Below are positions 27,698-35,970 of a stretch of 63,950 bases of DNA, one piece after another. The translations under genes were made by a program, and so were the position numbers. Source of the stretch: Oscillospiraceae bacterium (GTDB lineage Bacteria; Bacillota; Clostridia; Oscillospirales; Acutalibacteraceae); NCBI GenBank assembly GCA_015065425.1, contig SVQH01000017.1:1-63950 (forward strand), read 5' to 3'. The notes under the pieces were generated by a model. It did not search any database. It worked only from the letters and a program-made list of their open reading frames with translations, and was not told the origin of the DNA. The stretch's first letter is position 1; every line of letters begins with the position of its first letter.

Positions 27698-28072
27698 TCA
27701 GTCTGAAAAAACTGCATCAAGCCCGAATTTTTTAACAACTTCTTTCAGTCCCTCATAAACTTCTTCACGGGGAAAGCCGTTAAACTCAAGAAAATCGTCC
27801 GTTTTTTCGTCGAGATAAGAGTAAAACAGAAGTGACATTTCAAGACAGCCCTTACTGTTTTCTTCAATCATCTGAAATAACATATCCTCTGCTTTTCCTA
27901 TATTCCCTGCATCTGCCATTTCAAGAAGGGTCTGAAGCATACCTTTTTCATTTTCAGGCAAGCGGTCTTCAAGCTCTTCAGTAATCGTCGGAGAGTCAAT
28001 ATCAAAGAAAAACTTTGCAACCATTTTTACAAGCTGATAAATCTGTCTCATTATATAATCCTGCTCAAACAA
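27698..28072 (-). CDS. DUF6483-like small helical protein
   Basis: The 124-residue, helix-rich, acidic protein begins MFEQDYIMRQIYQLVKMVAKFFF, the pattern I associate with DUF6483 of Clostridia. The middle looks like a short helical repeat (LLEMADAGNIGKAEDMLFQM). The start is TTG with GGAGGAAAAAGCC directly upstream. There is no signal peptide. Function is unknown; it is probably cytoplasmic. Confidence 0.6.
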   Translation of the reverse strand: MFEQDYIMRQIYQLVKMVAKFFFDIDSPTITEELEDRLPENEKGMLQTLLEMADAGNIGKAEDMLFQMIEENSKGCLEMSLLFYSYLDEKTDDFLEFNGFPREEVYEGLKEVVKKFGLDAVFSD

Positions 28073-28119
28073 GGCTTTTTCCTCCGGGTATAGTTTTTAT
28101 AAATTACTGTTATTCTATG

Positions 28120-29253
28120 TTAATCGCATTCTGAAAAAACATCTTTTATTCCTTCAAGATACCCGTAGCCGTAAAGGTCATCGGGCTGAAGATAGCTGGT
28201 CTCTGTCCATTCATTCCAGCTGTTTACCGTAACAAGAGGTGCTTTCATAATTCCCTTACTCATAGAATCGTCTGCAAGTGTCTTTATTCTTTCACAGGCT
28301 TTTCTGAAATTTTCGGGAGTGTTATTTCTGACTACTCCGGGAACAAAATTATAAAACCTTACATTATTGTCCCAACCTACCGATATATTGGGATAATAAG
28401 GAATACTAAGCTTTTTTGAAGCATCAATAAACTTTTCTGCGTATTTATCCGTAAGTTCCGTATAGTCTCCGTCAAAATGAACCGAACCGCCCCAGTTATA
28501 ATTTGTAATTGAGTCTATACCGAGATAATCATAAATTTCGTATACCGTTTTTCCTTTATTGACGTCGCTGTCATCCAGCCGGTCATAAATACGGTCTCCC
28601 CAGTAAACGACCTGAAAATGAAGACCCTTAAAGCCTGCCTCTACGGTTTTTCTTCTGAATTCTGCGATTGCATCTCTGCACTCTTCGGTAGAAGCAAAGG
28701 AACGTATAAAATTATCAAGATCAAATATCATATATACGGGACAACCGTCAATCTGATAATAATTATCGGAGCTGAAGTATTTTTCAATGGTTCTGTCGCA
28801 GATACGGGAAAAAATTTCGGGAGTAACAGAGCCTTTCCAGATAACCGTTGAAAGGTCATTGTCAGAATTTCTTTTATCCCACAGATGTGTTGCATCATGA
28901 TTTGCCCACATGAGATAATACTTCATCTGCTTATTGTTACGGGCTTTCAGAAAACCGTCATTGAGACAATTTTCAAGAAAAGGACGGTCGTCGAACCAGT
29001 ACCAGTCATAAATGAACACATTTACACCGTAAGAAACTGCACAGTCTATCTGCATTTCCATGATTCGGCTGTCAGCTTCATTCACATAACCCCATAAAGG
29101 CTTTCTCGGCCATCTGCAGCCCTCATAGCCTTTATCTGTCATGGCCTTCACTGTCTGCCATTCACCGTAACCTTCGGGCCAGAAAATGCGTGTTCTCGGT
29201 TCATCCCCCGTATAAGAGGGCCATATAAAAGCGGCAATGTCATATTTTTTCAT
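28120..29253 (-). CDS. GH99-like / WbsX-family protein
   Basis: The 377-residue protein is related to the WbsX group and to GH99 endo-mannosidase-like barrels. It has AAFIWPSYTGDEP at the start, VFIYDWYWFDDRPFLE, HFQVVYWGDR and the hallmark VNSWNEWTETSYLQPDDLYGYGYLE at the end. No signal peptide is present, so it acts in the cytoplasm. AAAGGAGAG lies before the ATG at 29253; the preceding TTG in frame is less likely. A HAD phosphatase follows in the same direction. A glycosidase acting on imported or host-type mannans is plausible but unproven. Confidence 0.78.
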   Translation of the reverse strand: MKKYDIAAFIWPSYTGDEPRTRIFWPEGYGEWQTVKAMTDKGYEGCRWPRKPLWGYVNEADSRIMEMQIDCAVSYGVNVFIYDWYWFDDRPFLENCLNDGFLKARNNKQMKYYLMWANHDATHLWDKRNSDNDLSTVIWKGSVTPEIFSRICDRTIEKYFSSDNYYQIDGCPVYMIFDLDNFIRSFASTEECRDAIAEFRRKTVEAGFKGLHFQVVYWGDRIYDRLDDSDVNKGKTVYEIYDYLGIDSITNYNWGGSVHFDGDYTELTDKYAEKFIDASKKLSIPYYPNISVGWDNNVRFYNFVPGVVRNNTPENFRKACERIKTLADDSMSKGIMKAPLVTVNSWNEWTETSYLQPDDLYGYGYLEGIKDVFSECD

Positions 29254-29295
29254 TATCAAGCTCTCCTTTTATTGTATTTCACCACTGAATTCTGA

Positions 29296-29937
29296 TTATG
29301 TGAGCGGTAATTCTTCATATCTGTGAATATATATGTCAACAAGCTCTTTTAGTTCTTCTGCATGGGGTTCACTCTCATCAAAAATACCCACAACATTATA
29401 GTCGTTAGCCTTTGCCGTTTTTGCAGCATAAAGTGCATCTTCAAAAATCCATGTAGTCTCTTTTTCAGTACCGAGCTTTTCGAGAACAACATCATATACC
29501 TTAGATTCTGTTTTTGCGGCACCTACTGTATAGGTTGAATATATTGCCTCAAAATAATCAGCCATTCCGTATTTTTCCAATACCGCAACGAGAGCCGACT
29601 CTCCCGTAGCTGTGGCTATACCCATTTTTACACCTTTTGCCTTAAGCTTTCCGAGGAAGTCTTTTATGTCATTCTTAGGCTCAGCCTCTGCAAGATATCT
29701 CTCTTTGATATAATCAAAAAACATGGACAAAAGCTCGTCATAAGTCTCCTTCATATTGAACCTCTCTATTGCAAGCATAAGAGATTCTTTGAGATATTTT
29801 CCTTTGAAAGTTTCCTCGTCTTCCTTTGTCAGCTTGAGACCTATTCTGTCAAAGAATTTATCTTTTATTCCCTTCCAGACAGGCATTGAATCAAAAAGAG
29901 TTCCGTCAAAATCAAAAATTGCACCGGTGATATTCAT
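29296..29937 (-). CDS. HAD-superfamily phosphatase (phosphoglycolate / beta-PGM type)
   Basis: This 213-residue HAD hydrolase has motif I FDFDGTLFDS, motif II as TATGE, a conserved Lys in AAKTESKVYD and motif IV in WIFEDALYAAKTA. The helical cap lies between motifs I and II. The ATG at 29937 with GGGAGAAA is chosen over the long upstream frame, which is AT-rich and lacks a ribosome site. It could dephosphorylate or isomerise sugar phosphates from the surrounding glycan genes. Confidence 0.82.
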   Translation of the reverse strand: MNITGAIFDFDGTLFDSMPVWKGIKDKFFDRIGLKLTKEDEETFKGKYLKESLMLAIERFNMKETYDELLSMFFDYIKERYLAEAEPKNDIKDFLGKLKAKGVKMGIATATGESALVAVLEKYGMADYFEAIYSTYTVGAAKTESKVYDVVLEKLGTEKETTWIFEDALYAAKTAKANDYNVVGIFDESEPHAEELKELVDIYIHRYEELPLT

Positions 29938-30033
29938 TTGTTTCTCCCTGAAATTATAAATCTTTCTGCATTTTATACAATAATCACTATACAGTAAAAT
30001 AATCCGGCAGTCAAGAATCCATACAAAAAATAA

Positions 30034-30058
30034 CACCCTGTCCGCAAAGAACAGGGTG
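30034..30058 (-). terminator. Intrinsic terminator of LCAT-like hydrolase 2
   Basis: CACCCTGT and ACAGGGTG form an eight-base stem followed on the minus strand by TTATTTTTT, starting about 20 bases after the stop at 30079. Confidence 0.85.
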
Positions 30059-30078
30059 CAAAAATATAAATTCTATAC

Positions 30079-31758
30079 TCAGGAATTAAACAAACCGTTA
30101 AAGAAATCTGAAAGTGCCTTCCATATAAGCTTCATCATTTCGACAAAGGAAGCAAACACGCTTCTGAAAGTAGGCTTCTGCTGAACTTCCGTAATCCAGG
30201 ATCCGTCTGCCATATTCTCTTCTGTCATATTAACGAATTCTCTTTTATCGGAACTGTCAAAAACAAGGAATCTGCCGATGTCTCTGCTGTTTGAATTAAC
30301 TGTTACATTTGTATACTGAGTGAAGTATTCTGCAAGATATACGTATGAACTGCCGTAGTCGTGGTGCTTGTTCTTGATTATCCAGGTGGTTTCCGGGAAA
30401 AGACAGGTAGAAGCATCTATCTTGCGGTCAGGAGAGATATATTCTCCAAGTCCCTGTGCCTCTTTTTCAGCAATATATTCATCACTGAGAGTGTCGAAAA
30501 GACCTGCAGCAGTACCGCCAAAGGAAGCATCGACAAAACCAACAACACAGTCACTTGTTTCATCGAAATGTTCCATAATGGGAGCATTTGTAAGACCGTA
30601 GCCTGCAAGAACACCTATTTCAACACCGTATTCATCTGCGAACTTTTTGTAAAGGTCGGGAGCAGCCTTAACAATGTGTTCTCTGATATACTGAATCTTT
30701 TTAACAAGACCTGCATTTTCTTTTCTTGTTTCAGTGCCTTCTTTTCCGAAAACAAGGTCAAGTGCCTGATCAAAATCCTCTTCGTAAACACTGCACCAAT
30801 AGTTTGCCCAGGTGCCGATACCTGTAGCTCTGAGCATAGCAGGGATAAATGCTTCATAGAGTCTTTCATAAAGATTTTCAACACCGCCGAAGACCATATT
30901 CAGGATTCCCGCTTGTGTTGCGTAATCAAGCACTGCTTCCACAAGCTCAAGAGTAAATTCACTGATACCTTCAAGGTCAATACCCTGACCGTCCCGTCCG
31001 AAATATTCAGCCTGAAGTAAATATGACTGTGAATGCTTGTCACTGAATGCTATCTTACCGCTGAAGCAGTCGTTTACTATTGAACTGCCGTTTGACATAA
31101 CCTCGTCATAGAATACCTTTTTGACAAGACCCTGATCGCCGTATTTTTCAAGGTAAGCCGTGATAACACTGCCGCCGAGACATCTGCCCACAAGGCAAAC
31201 CTGTGAGCACTTTGTGGTTTTGATGATATCCTGAATATATTTGTGGAGTCTGTCAACGTGGTCATAGGGAGAAAGACGCCAGTCATAGCGGAATTTATAG
31301 TCATTGATATTGAATGTACCGTCAGCACCGGTATTCTGGGTTTGAGCTTTTTTATCCCACTTTTCTATTTCAGCCTTGGAAACACCTGTGCCGTACTTTG
31401 CATTTCCGTCTCCGTCAAGCTGAGTTTCATCCCAGATGGGTGCCAATTCTTCATAAAGTGCCTTACCGTAATTATCCCACTTATTGAAGGGCAGACCTTC
31501 AAGCAGGAAGGGCTTAAGTATGTTCATTGCAGTTTCAATGATTTTATCTGTTGTCATATCTCCTTCGTCATCGTCGGTTATGACATCAAAGCCTGTGGAA
31601 ATTTCATTTCCCTCGGCATCACAGATTTCAATGGAGCTGCCTGCAATAAAAATTATAGGACTTTTTTCTTTCTTTTCAGTTGCAGCGGCAGAAGCGGTTG
31701 AAGCAAAGATACCGAACACCATTAAAAGAGATAAAAACAGTGCTGTGATTTTTTTCAT
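30079..31758 (-). CDS. Secreted LCAT/PDAT-like hydrolase 2 with Cys nucleophile
   Basis: The 559-residue paralogue of the protein at 15547-17208 has a signal peptide (1-26, TASAAA). The RYDWRLSPYDHVDRLHKYI block matches LCAT. The elbow is VGRCLGGSVITAYL with Cys193 in the usual Ser position, reminiscent of the GxCxGG of dienelactone hydrolase. The conserved STCLFPETTW...KHHD block holds the probable His. The C-terminus is aromatic and amphipathic (MKLIWKALSDFFNGLF). GGAGG precedes the ATG. It may attack lipid or wall esters outside the cell; catalysis with Cys is inferred, not shown. Confidence 0.8.
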   Translation of the reverse strand: MKKITALFLSLLMVFGIFASTASAAATEKKEKSPIIFIAGSSIEICDAEGNEISTGFDVITDDDEGDMTTDKIIETAMNILKPFLLEGLPFNKWDNYGKALYEELAPIWDETQLDGDGNAKYGTGVSKAEIEKWDKKAQTQNTGADGTFNINDYKFRYDWRLSPYDHVDRLHKYIQDIIKTTKCSQVCLVGRCLGGSVITAYLEKYGDQGLVKKVFYDEVMSNGSSIVNDCFSGKIAFSDKHSQSYLLQAEYFGRDGQGIDLEGISEFTLELVEAVLDYATQAGILNMVFGGVENLYERLYEAFIPAMLRATGIGTWANYWCSVYEEDFDQALDLVFGKEGTETRKENAGLVKKIQYIREHIVKAAPDLYKKFADEYGVEIGVLAGYGLTNAPIMEHFDETSDCVVGFVDASFGGTAAGLFDTLSDEYIAEKEAQGLGEYISPDRKIDASTCLFPETTWIIKNKHHDYGSSYVYLAEYFTQYTNVTVNSNSRDIGRFLVFDSSDKREFVNMTEENMADGSWITEVQQKPTFRSVFASFVEMMKLIWKALSDFFNGLFNS

Positions 31759-31868
31759 GTTTTTTTCCTCCGAAAAAATTTATACCTCTAAATTTTAACA
31801 TACTATGAACGCATTGTCAACAGCACAACAAGCCTCTGTTGAATAAACATACAAAAATTTGCTTTTCG

Positions 31869-33185
31869 TCAATACTTACTCACCTTCATGGGTTTTCGGA
31901 AAACAGGCTTTTTCTCGCCCGCTTTTACCATTTCTCTTGAAAGCAGCTCTCTCATTTCCTGAAGAATTTTCCCGTACTCTTCGTTATTCACAAGATTGTT
32001 CTTTTCAAAAGGGTCGTTTTTCAGGTCATACAAAAAATCGTCATAGTAATGTACTGCACTGAATTTATGCCACCCTGAACCTTTTGCTTTTGCGGAATAT
32101 TTCCGGTCCTTTGTTCTGACACATCTTCCTATATGTGATTCACTTATCTGCACAAAAACGCAGTCTCTTTCAGGGGCTTTGAGTCCGTTTACGGGAAGAA
32201 TATTTCCGGAGTAGCTTTCGGGTACGGGAATTCCCGCAAGACTTAAAAGCGTGGGCGGAATATCAATAAGACTTACAAGGCAGTCCTTCACTTCGCTTTT
32301 TTTAACGGCACCGCCGCCGAAAACGAGGGGGGTATGAATACTCGCATCGTGGCAGCTGCGTTTATATTCTTCATTTCTCGTCTTAAAATGACAGCCATGG
32401 TCACTTGTGTAAACAATGACCGTATTATCATAAATACCTTTTTCTTTAAGTGCTTTTATAAGCCGTCCCACATTATCGTCAAGTCGGTTTATGGCAGCTA
32501 TGTAATCAGGGTATTCTTCCCTGTAATCACCTTTGAGAAAAGTAAGGTCCTCAGGGAGCGGATAATCTCGAAATTTTTCTACTGCATCAGCGGGTCCCTC
32601 AAAGTGTTTTCTGTCGTTCTGGTGATGGGGTTCAAGCTGAGAAACAAACATAAAAAAAGGTTTTTCGCCGTCGTGATTATTTATGTATTCTATTGCATAA
32701 TCATTTATGCAGTCTGCTCTGTATCCCTTAAACTCAAGCTTATTAAGATTTTCGTCAAAAACATAACCGTCATAGCCGTGAGAAGTAAATTCCAGCACAT
32801 CAGCAGCTCGCCAGTACTTATATCCACCCTGACGGCTTACGGGTACGGCAGTCTTTTCACAGTGCACTCCGATACCGGGGAAACGGTCGGACGCAAGATG
32901 CCATTTTCCGATATAAGCGGTATCATAGCCGTGTTCATTAAAATGATGTGCCAGTGTCACGGTATCCTCGGGAAGAGGTATGGCGTTTACATAACAGCGG
33001 TTTTCTGTGGCATACTGTCCTGTCTGAAGGCAAGCACGTGCAGGTCCGCACACTGGCTGACAGGTGTATGAATCTGTAAAATTGACACCTTCTTCACCCA
33101 TTTCCCACACATTCGGCATAAGAGTGATGTTAAGTGTATCCCATCTTTGCTGATCGGAAAAATAAAAAATTATATTAGGCTTCAT
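31869..33185 (-). CDS. Sulfatase (Cys-type), cytoplasmic
   Basis: The 438-residue alkaline-phosphatase-fold sulfatase has KPNIIFYFSDQQRWDT metal site 1 and the formylglycine motif C-G-P-A-R at Cys46-Arg50 followed by ACLQTG, then YIGKWHL and VYTSDHGCHF. There is no signal peptide. Activity needs a Cys-to-formylglycine maturase (radical SAM type in anaerobes), which I do not see in this window. The ATG at 33185 has GGAG upstream; the in-frame GTG at 33194 lies inside that site. It probably desulfates imported glycans or mucin fragments. Confidence 0.88.
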   Translation of the reverse strand: MKPNIIFYFSDQQRWDTLNITLMPNVWEMGEEGVNFTDSYTCQPVCGPARACLQTGQYATENRCYVNAIPLPEDTVTLAHHFNEHGYDTAYIGKWHLASDRFPGIGVHCEKTAVPVSRQGGYKYWRAADVLEFTSHGYDGYVFDENLNKLEFKGYRADCINDYAIEYINNHDGEKPFFMFVSQLEPHHQNDRKHFEGPADAVEKFRDYPLPEDLTFLKGDYREEYPDYIAAINRLDDNVGRLIKALKEKGIYDNTVIVYTSDHGCHFKTRNEEYKRSCHDASIHTPLVFGGGAVKKSEVKDCLVSLIDIPPTLLSLAGIPVPESYSGNILPVNGLKAPERDCVFVQISESHIGRCVRTKDRKYSAKAKGSGWHKFSAVHYYDDFLYDLKNDPFEKNNLVNNEEYGKILQEMRELLSREMVKAGEKKPVFRKPMKVSKY

Positions 33186-33206
33186 AAGCTCCACTCTCCA
33201 CCGTTT

Positions 33207-33908
33207 TTATTCCGTTTCCGGTAATACCTTATTCATATAAACTGCGTAAACAAGCGGAACGACTGTCAGAAATACCGGTACAATATATCGCAATATTACA
33301 TTTTCCGCATAAAATACCGAAAGTGCATTATTCACCGAATGTGCAATTATACACGGCACCAAAGAACCGCTTTTACTGAAGATTACAACGAACAGATAAC
33401 CTACCGCACAGGCATAGCATATCTGAAGCAAGGTGGGAATAAGTTCAGCCCCGTTAAAAAGATTTATAATATGACCTACACCAAAAGTAACGGAGCTTAC
33501 AATAACGGCAGCTTTCACATTATCCCTTGCCATCATCTTAAAAAGAAAACCGCGAAAAATGATTTCCTCTATAAAACCTACATTCAGCATATTGAGTATA
33601 TGAAAAACAATTTCACTTTTTGAGTTGCTTATATTGATGCCGCTCCAGAGGTTTACGGAAACAACAAGAAGCAAGGGAAGAAAATATAAAAACTTTTTTG
33701 AATGTGCGGGTTTTTTAAGTCCGTAAAAAGACACCCTTTTAAGGCAAATAATCAAAACAAGAAGAATGGCAGAAAACACAGTATTTATTATAACGCTCCT
33801 GTAATCCGTCACACCGAAATTACCGATGCAAAAAGAATTTATAACTACATATAAAATTATAAGCAAAATACAAAATATTGTCTCGTGCTTTTCAAAAAAT
33901 TTTTTCAT
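33207..33908 (-). CDS. CPBP-family intramembrane metalloprotease
   Basis: The 233-residue protein has about seven membrane helices and the CPBP/Abi motifs: EEIIFRGFLF (Glu-Glu and Arg), FGVGHIINL (His) and IIAHSVNNAL (His, Asn). These enzymes process membrane proteins or serve in bacteriocin self-immunity. The ATG at 33908 with GCAGGTG is preferred; the frame runs open to 33989 into the preceding NUDIX gene region. It lies 25 bases after the NUDIX stop, possibly cotranscribed. Confidence 0.82.
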   Translation of the reverse strand: MKKFFEKHETIFCILLIILYVVINSFCIGNFGVTDYRSVIINTVFSAILLVLIICLKRVSFYGLKKPAHSKKFLYFLPLLLVVSVNLWSGINISNSKSEIVFHILNMLNVGFIEEIIFRGFLFKMMARDNVKAAVIVSSVTFGVGHIINLFNGAELIPTLLQICYACAVGYLFVVIFSKSGSLVPCIIAHSVNNALSVFYAENVILRYIVPVFLTVVPLVYAVYMNKVLPETE

Positions 33909-33933
33909 TGTATACACCTGCAAAAGTATTAAA

Positions 33934-34398
33934 TCATGATTTACTGAATCGTAATTTGATATCAGAAAACATTTTTTTATGCTGTTCACAAAATAACTGA
34001 GGATTTTCTTCGAGAGAAAAGTATTTAAGCTCTAAAGTTTCTTCGTTATCGCAAAAAAGCTCTCCGCCGACAGCTTTTAACTTATATACGATACAAACAC
34101 TCTGATATCTGTCCCCGTTAGGACAGCAGGCATCAAGGTCTGTATATGTTCCAAGAAGTTCTCCCACTTCAACGTCAAGCCCTGTTTCTTCCTTGATTTC
34201 TCTTACGGCAGCCATTTCGGGCGTTTCACCAAGCTCCACCGCACCACCGGGAAATCCCCACAGCTTGCAGTCTCCCCGTCTTTGAAGAAGAACCTCTCCC
34301 TTGTCATTAAAAATACAACCGCCCGCGTGAACGAGCATTATCTTATCATGCCCCACGAATCCGCGAAGCCATTTCATATAATTTTTGTTGTCTGACAT
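33934..34398 (-). CDS. NUDIX hydrolase
   Basis: The 154-residue NUDIX protein has a complete box: GGAVELGETPEMAAVREI followed by KEETGL (GX5EX7REUXEEXGU). A HAGGCIFNDKGEVLLQRR strand pair precedes it. The ATG at 34398 has GGAG upstream. The family cleaves nucleoside diphosphates linked to other groups; the substrate is not predictable here. Confidence 0.88.
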   Translation of the reverse strand: MSDNKNYMKWLRGFVGHDKIMLVHAGGCIFNDKGEVLLQRRGDCKLWGFPGGAVELGETPEMAAVREIKEETGLDVEVGELLGTYTDLDACCPNGDRYQSVCIVYKLKAVGGELFCDNEETLELKYFSLEENPQLFCEQHKKMFSDIKLRFSKS

Positions 34399-34540
34399 AA
34401 AAAACTCCAAAATCAAATAATTATATATTTATCATAAACCAAATGTGTATATTTTTCAACAATGATAATAAAAGGCAAAAAGCTTTTTATATAAAAAGGT
34501 TCAAAACAGTATAAAATTTAATACAAAATATCAAAAAAAA

Positions 34541-34560
34541 GACTGTGTAAAAACAGCCTT
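34541..34560 (-). terminator. Weak hairpin with T8 after LysM-CAP gene
   Basis: On the minus strand GGCTGT pairs with ACAGTC (one G-U) and is followed by eight T, about 30 bases past the stop at 34588. Confidence 0.65.
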
Positions 34561-34587
34561 CTTATATGCATGCAAATATACGCATTT

Positions 34588-35196
34588 TTAAGTCCCGATA
34601 AACATCTGCGTCCAATAGTTTCCGTCGGCAACATAGCCGACACCTATCTGCGTAAAGGAAGAATTCAATATATTCGCACGGTGCCCCGATGAATTCATCC
34701 ATGCATTCACGACGCTTTCAGGAGTTGTTTGTCCTCTTGCTATATTTTCCCCTGCACTCCTGTAGGTGATACCAAAATTTTTTATCATCTCAAAAGGTGA
34801 GCCGTATACGGGGCTTGTGTGGGAAAAATATTTATTATCCTTCATATCCTGTGATTTATATCGGGCAACACGGCTCAGTTCCCAGTTATACTTAAGTTCC
34901 TTCAATCCGTTTTTCACTCTTATTTCATTAACAAGACGGATAACTTCCTTTTCAAAGCTTAAAGCTGCATAATCTGATGCTGGAATGTTCAATACCTGAT
35001 CGGGATAAATCAAATCAGGATTTGCTATCTGCGGATTTGCCTCTATAATCTCACTTAACCCTATTTCATATTTTACGGCAATTTTCCACATTGTATCTCC
35101 GGATACGACCGTATGAGTCAAAGCTCCTGTTGCACTTACCGTAAAAACGGAAACAATCATCATAACGCTTAAAATAAAAACAAACAGTTTTTTCAT
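34588..35196 (-). CDS. Secreted LysM and CAP-domain protein
   Basis: The 202-residue exported protein has a signal peptide (1-22), one LysM wall-binding motif (THTVVSGDTMWKIAVKY...PDQVLNIP, about 26-70), then a CAP/SCP domain with NEIRVKNGLKEL, SQDMKDNKYFSHTSP, AGENIARG and WMNSSGHRANILN. Related clostridial and bacillar YkwD or SafA-like proteins are associated with wall or spore layers. GGAGG lies before the ATG at 35196. The His and Glu residues of the CAP cavity appear intact. Confidence 0.88.
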   Translation of the reverse strand: MKKLFVFILSVMMIVSVFTVSATGALTHTVVSGDTMWKIAVKYEIGLSEIIEANPQIANPDLIYPDQVLNIPASDYAALSFEKEVIRLVNEIRVKNGLKELKYNWELSRVARYKSQDMKDNKYFSHTSPVYGSPFEMIKNFGITYRSAGENIARGQTTPESVVNAWMNSSGHRANILNSSFTQIGVGYVADGNYWTQMFIGT

Positions 35197-35325
35197 CTGA
35201 TATACCTCCGCTACCGTTATAAAATCATAATGCAATTCTGTTGCTTCTCAAAGCTTGCCGATGTTCATAAATTTTATTTTATCGGAATTTATGACAGTAC
35301 TTGCAATTATTGATCTCAATGTAGT

Positions 35326-35493
35326 TTATGGCAGATCACCACAGTTATGTATCTTTATAAGCTGATAAAAAATACCTTCCTTTTCAAGCAATAACATAAA
35401 CGAAAATTTACCCGACAAAATATACATTGCGGCAATTCCCGTAATTATCAAAACGCTGCCGCCGAAATATCCGTAATATTGTATTTCAGGTTT
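35326..35493 (-). other. In-frame 55-codon extension after the DUF3592 stop
   Basis: Directly after the TAA at 35494-35496 the same frame stays open for 55 codons to a TAA at 35326. It encodes a membrane helix (GGSVLIITGIAAMYILSGKF) and a short charged tail. It lacks its own start or ribosome site. It is probably the remains of a longer or neighbouring membrane gene cut off by the TAA. Confidence 0.35.
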
Positions 35494-35892
35494 TTAATAT
35501 TTTCGTTTATTGTAAGTATATCTGATTATTATAACACCCGGTACAAGGATCAGCAGCACTCCGAGCCATATATCCGCCGGTATCGAATCTGTTTCGTCGA
35601 GAACTGCTTTCTGCGGGTTTTCGGGATTGAAATAAACTGTTCTTGATGAACCTGTGAGCGGAAGCTGACCTGTGGCGTTGTCACTTTTTACCGTATATCT
35701 CTCACCGTCGACCTGATACTCATAAATAAGGAAAAAAGTTGTATGGGGGAGACCGTATTTGCTGAAAGTGGGTCTGGAGTAAACCTCATAGTCTGTATAA
35801 TATCCTTCAGTAAGTGCATATATCTCCTTGTTTTTATTCATTTTAAGCGTTTCATCAATTCCCCTCAAAAATGAAAATAAACCGAAAAGCAT
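35494..35892 (-). CDS. DUF3592 membrane protein
   Basis: The 132-residue protein has YEYQVDGERYTVKSDNATG, PLTGSSRTVYFNPENPQKAVL and a C-terminal membrane helix, matching DUF3592. The ATG at 35892 lacks a good ribosome site. A short frame starting MRKNKV just upstream would join it and supply a hydrophobic N-terminal helix if one T were added to a nearby T run, so the true start may be obscured by an indel. Function is unknown. Confidence 0.68.
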   Translation of the reverse strand: MLFGLFSFLRGIDETLKMNKNKEIYALTEGYYTDYEVYSRPTFSKYGLPHTTFFLIYEYQVDGERYTVKSDNATGQLPLTGSSRTVYFNPENPQKAVLDETDSIPADIWLGVLLILVPGVIIIRYTYNKRKY

Positions 35893-35970
35893 ACACAGTA
35901 TAAGTATGGGTATTAAACTTTATTCTTTCTCATTATTACCAGCAAGAAATTAAAATATTTACCGAAAGTC

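Noticed and set aside
32334-33071. A 245-codon plus-strand frame opposite the sulfatase
   Set aside because: It is the complement of conserved sulfatase codons and resembles no protein; sulfatase motifs are unambiguous on the minus strand.
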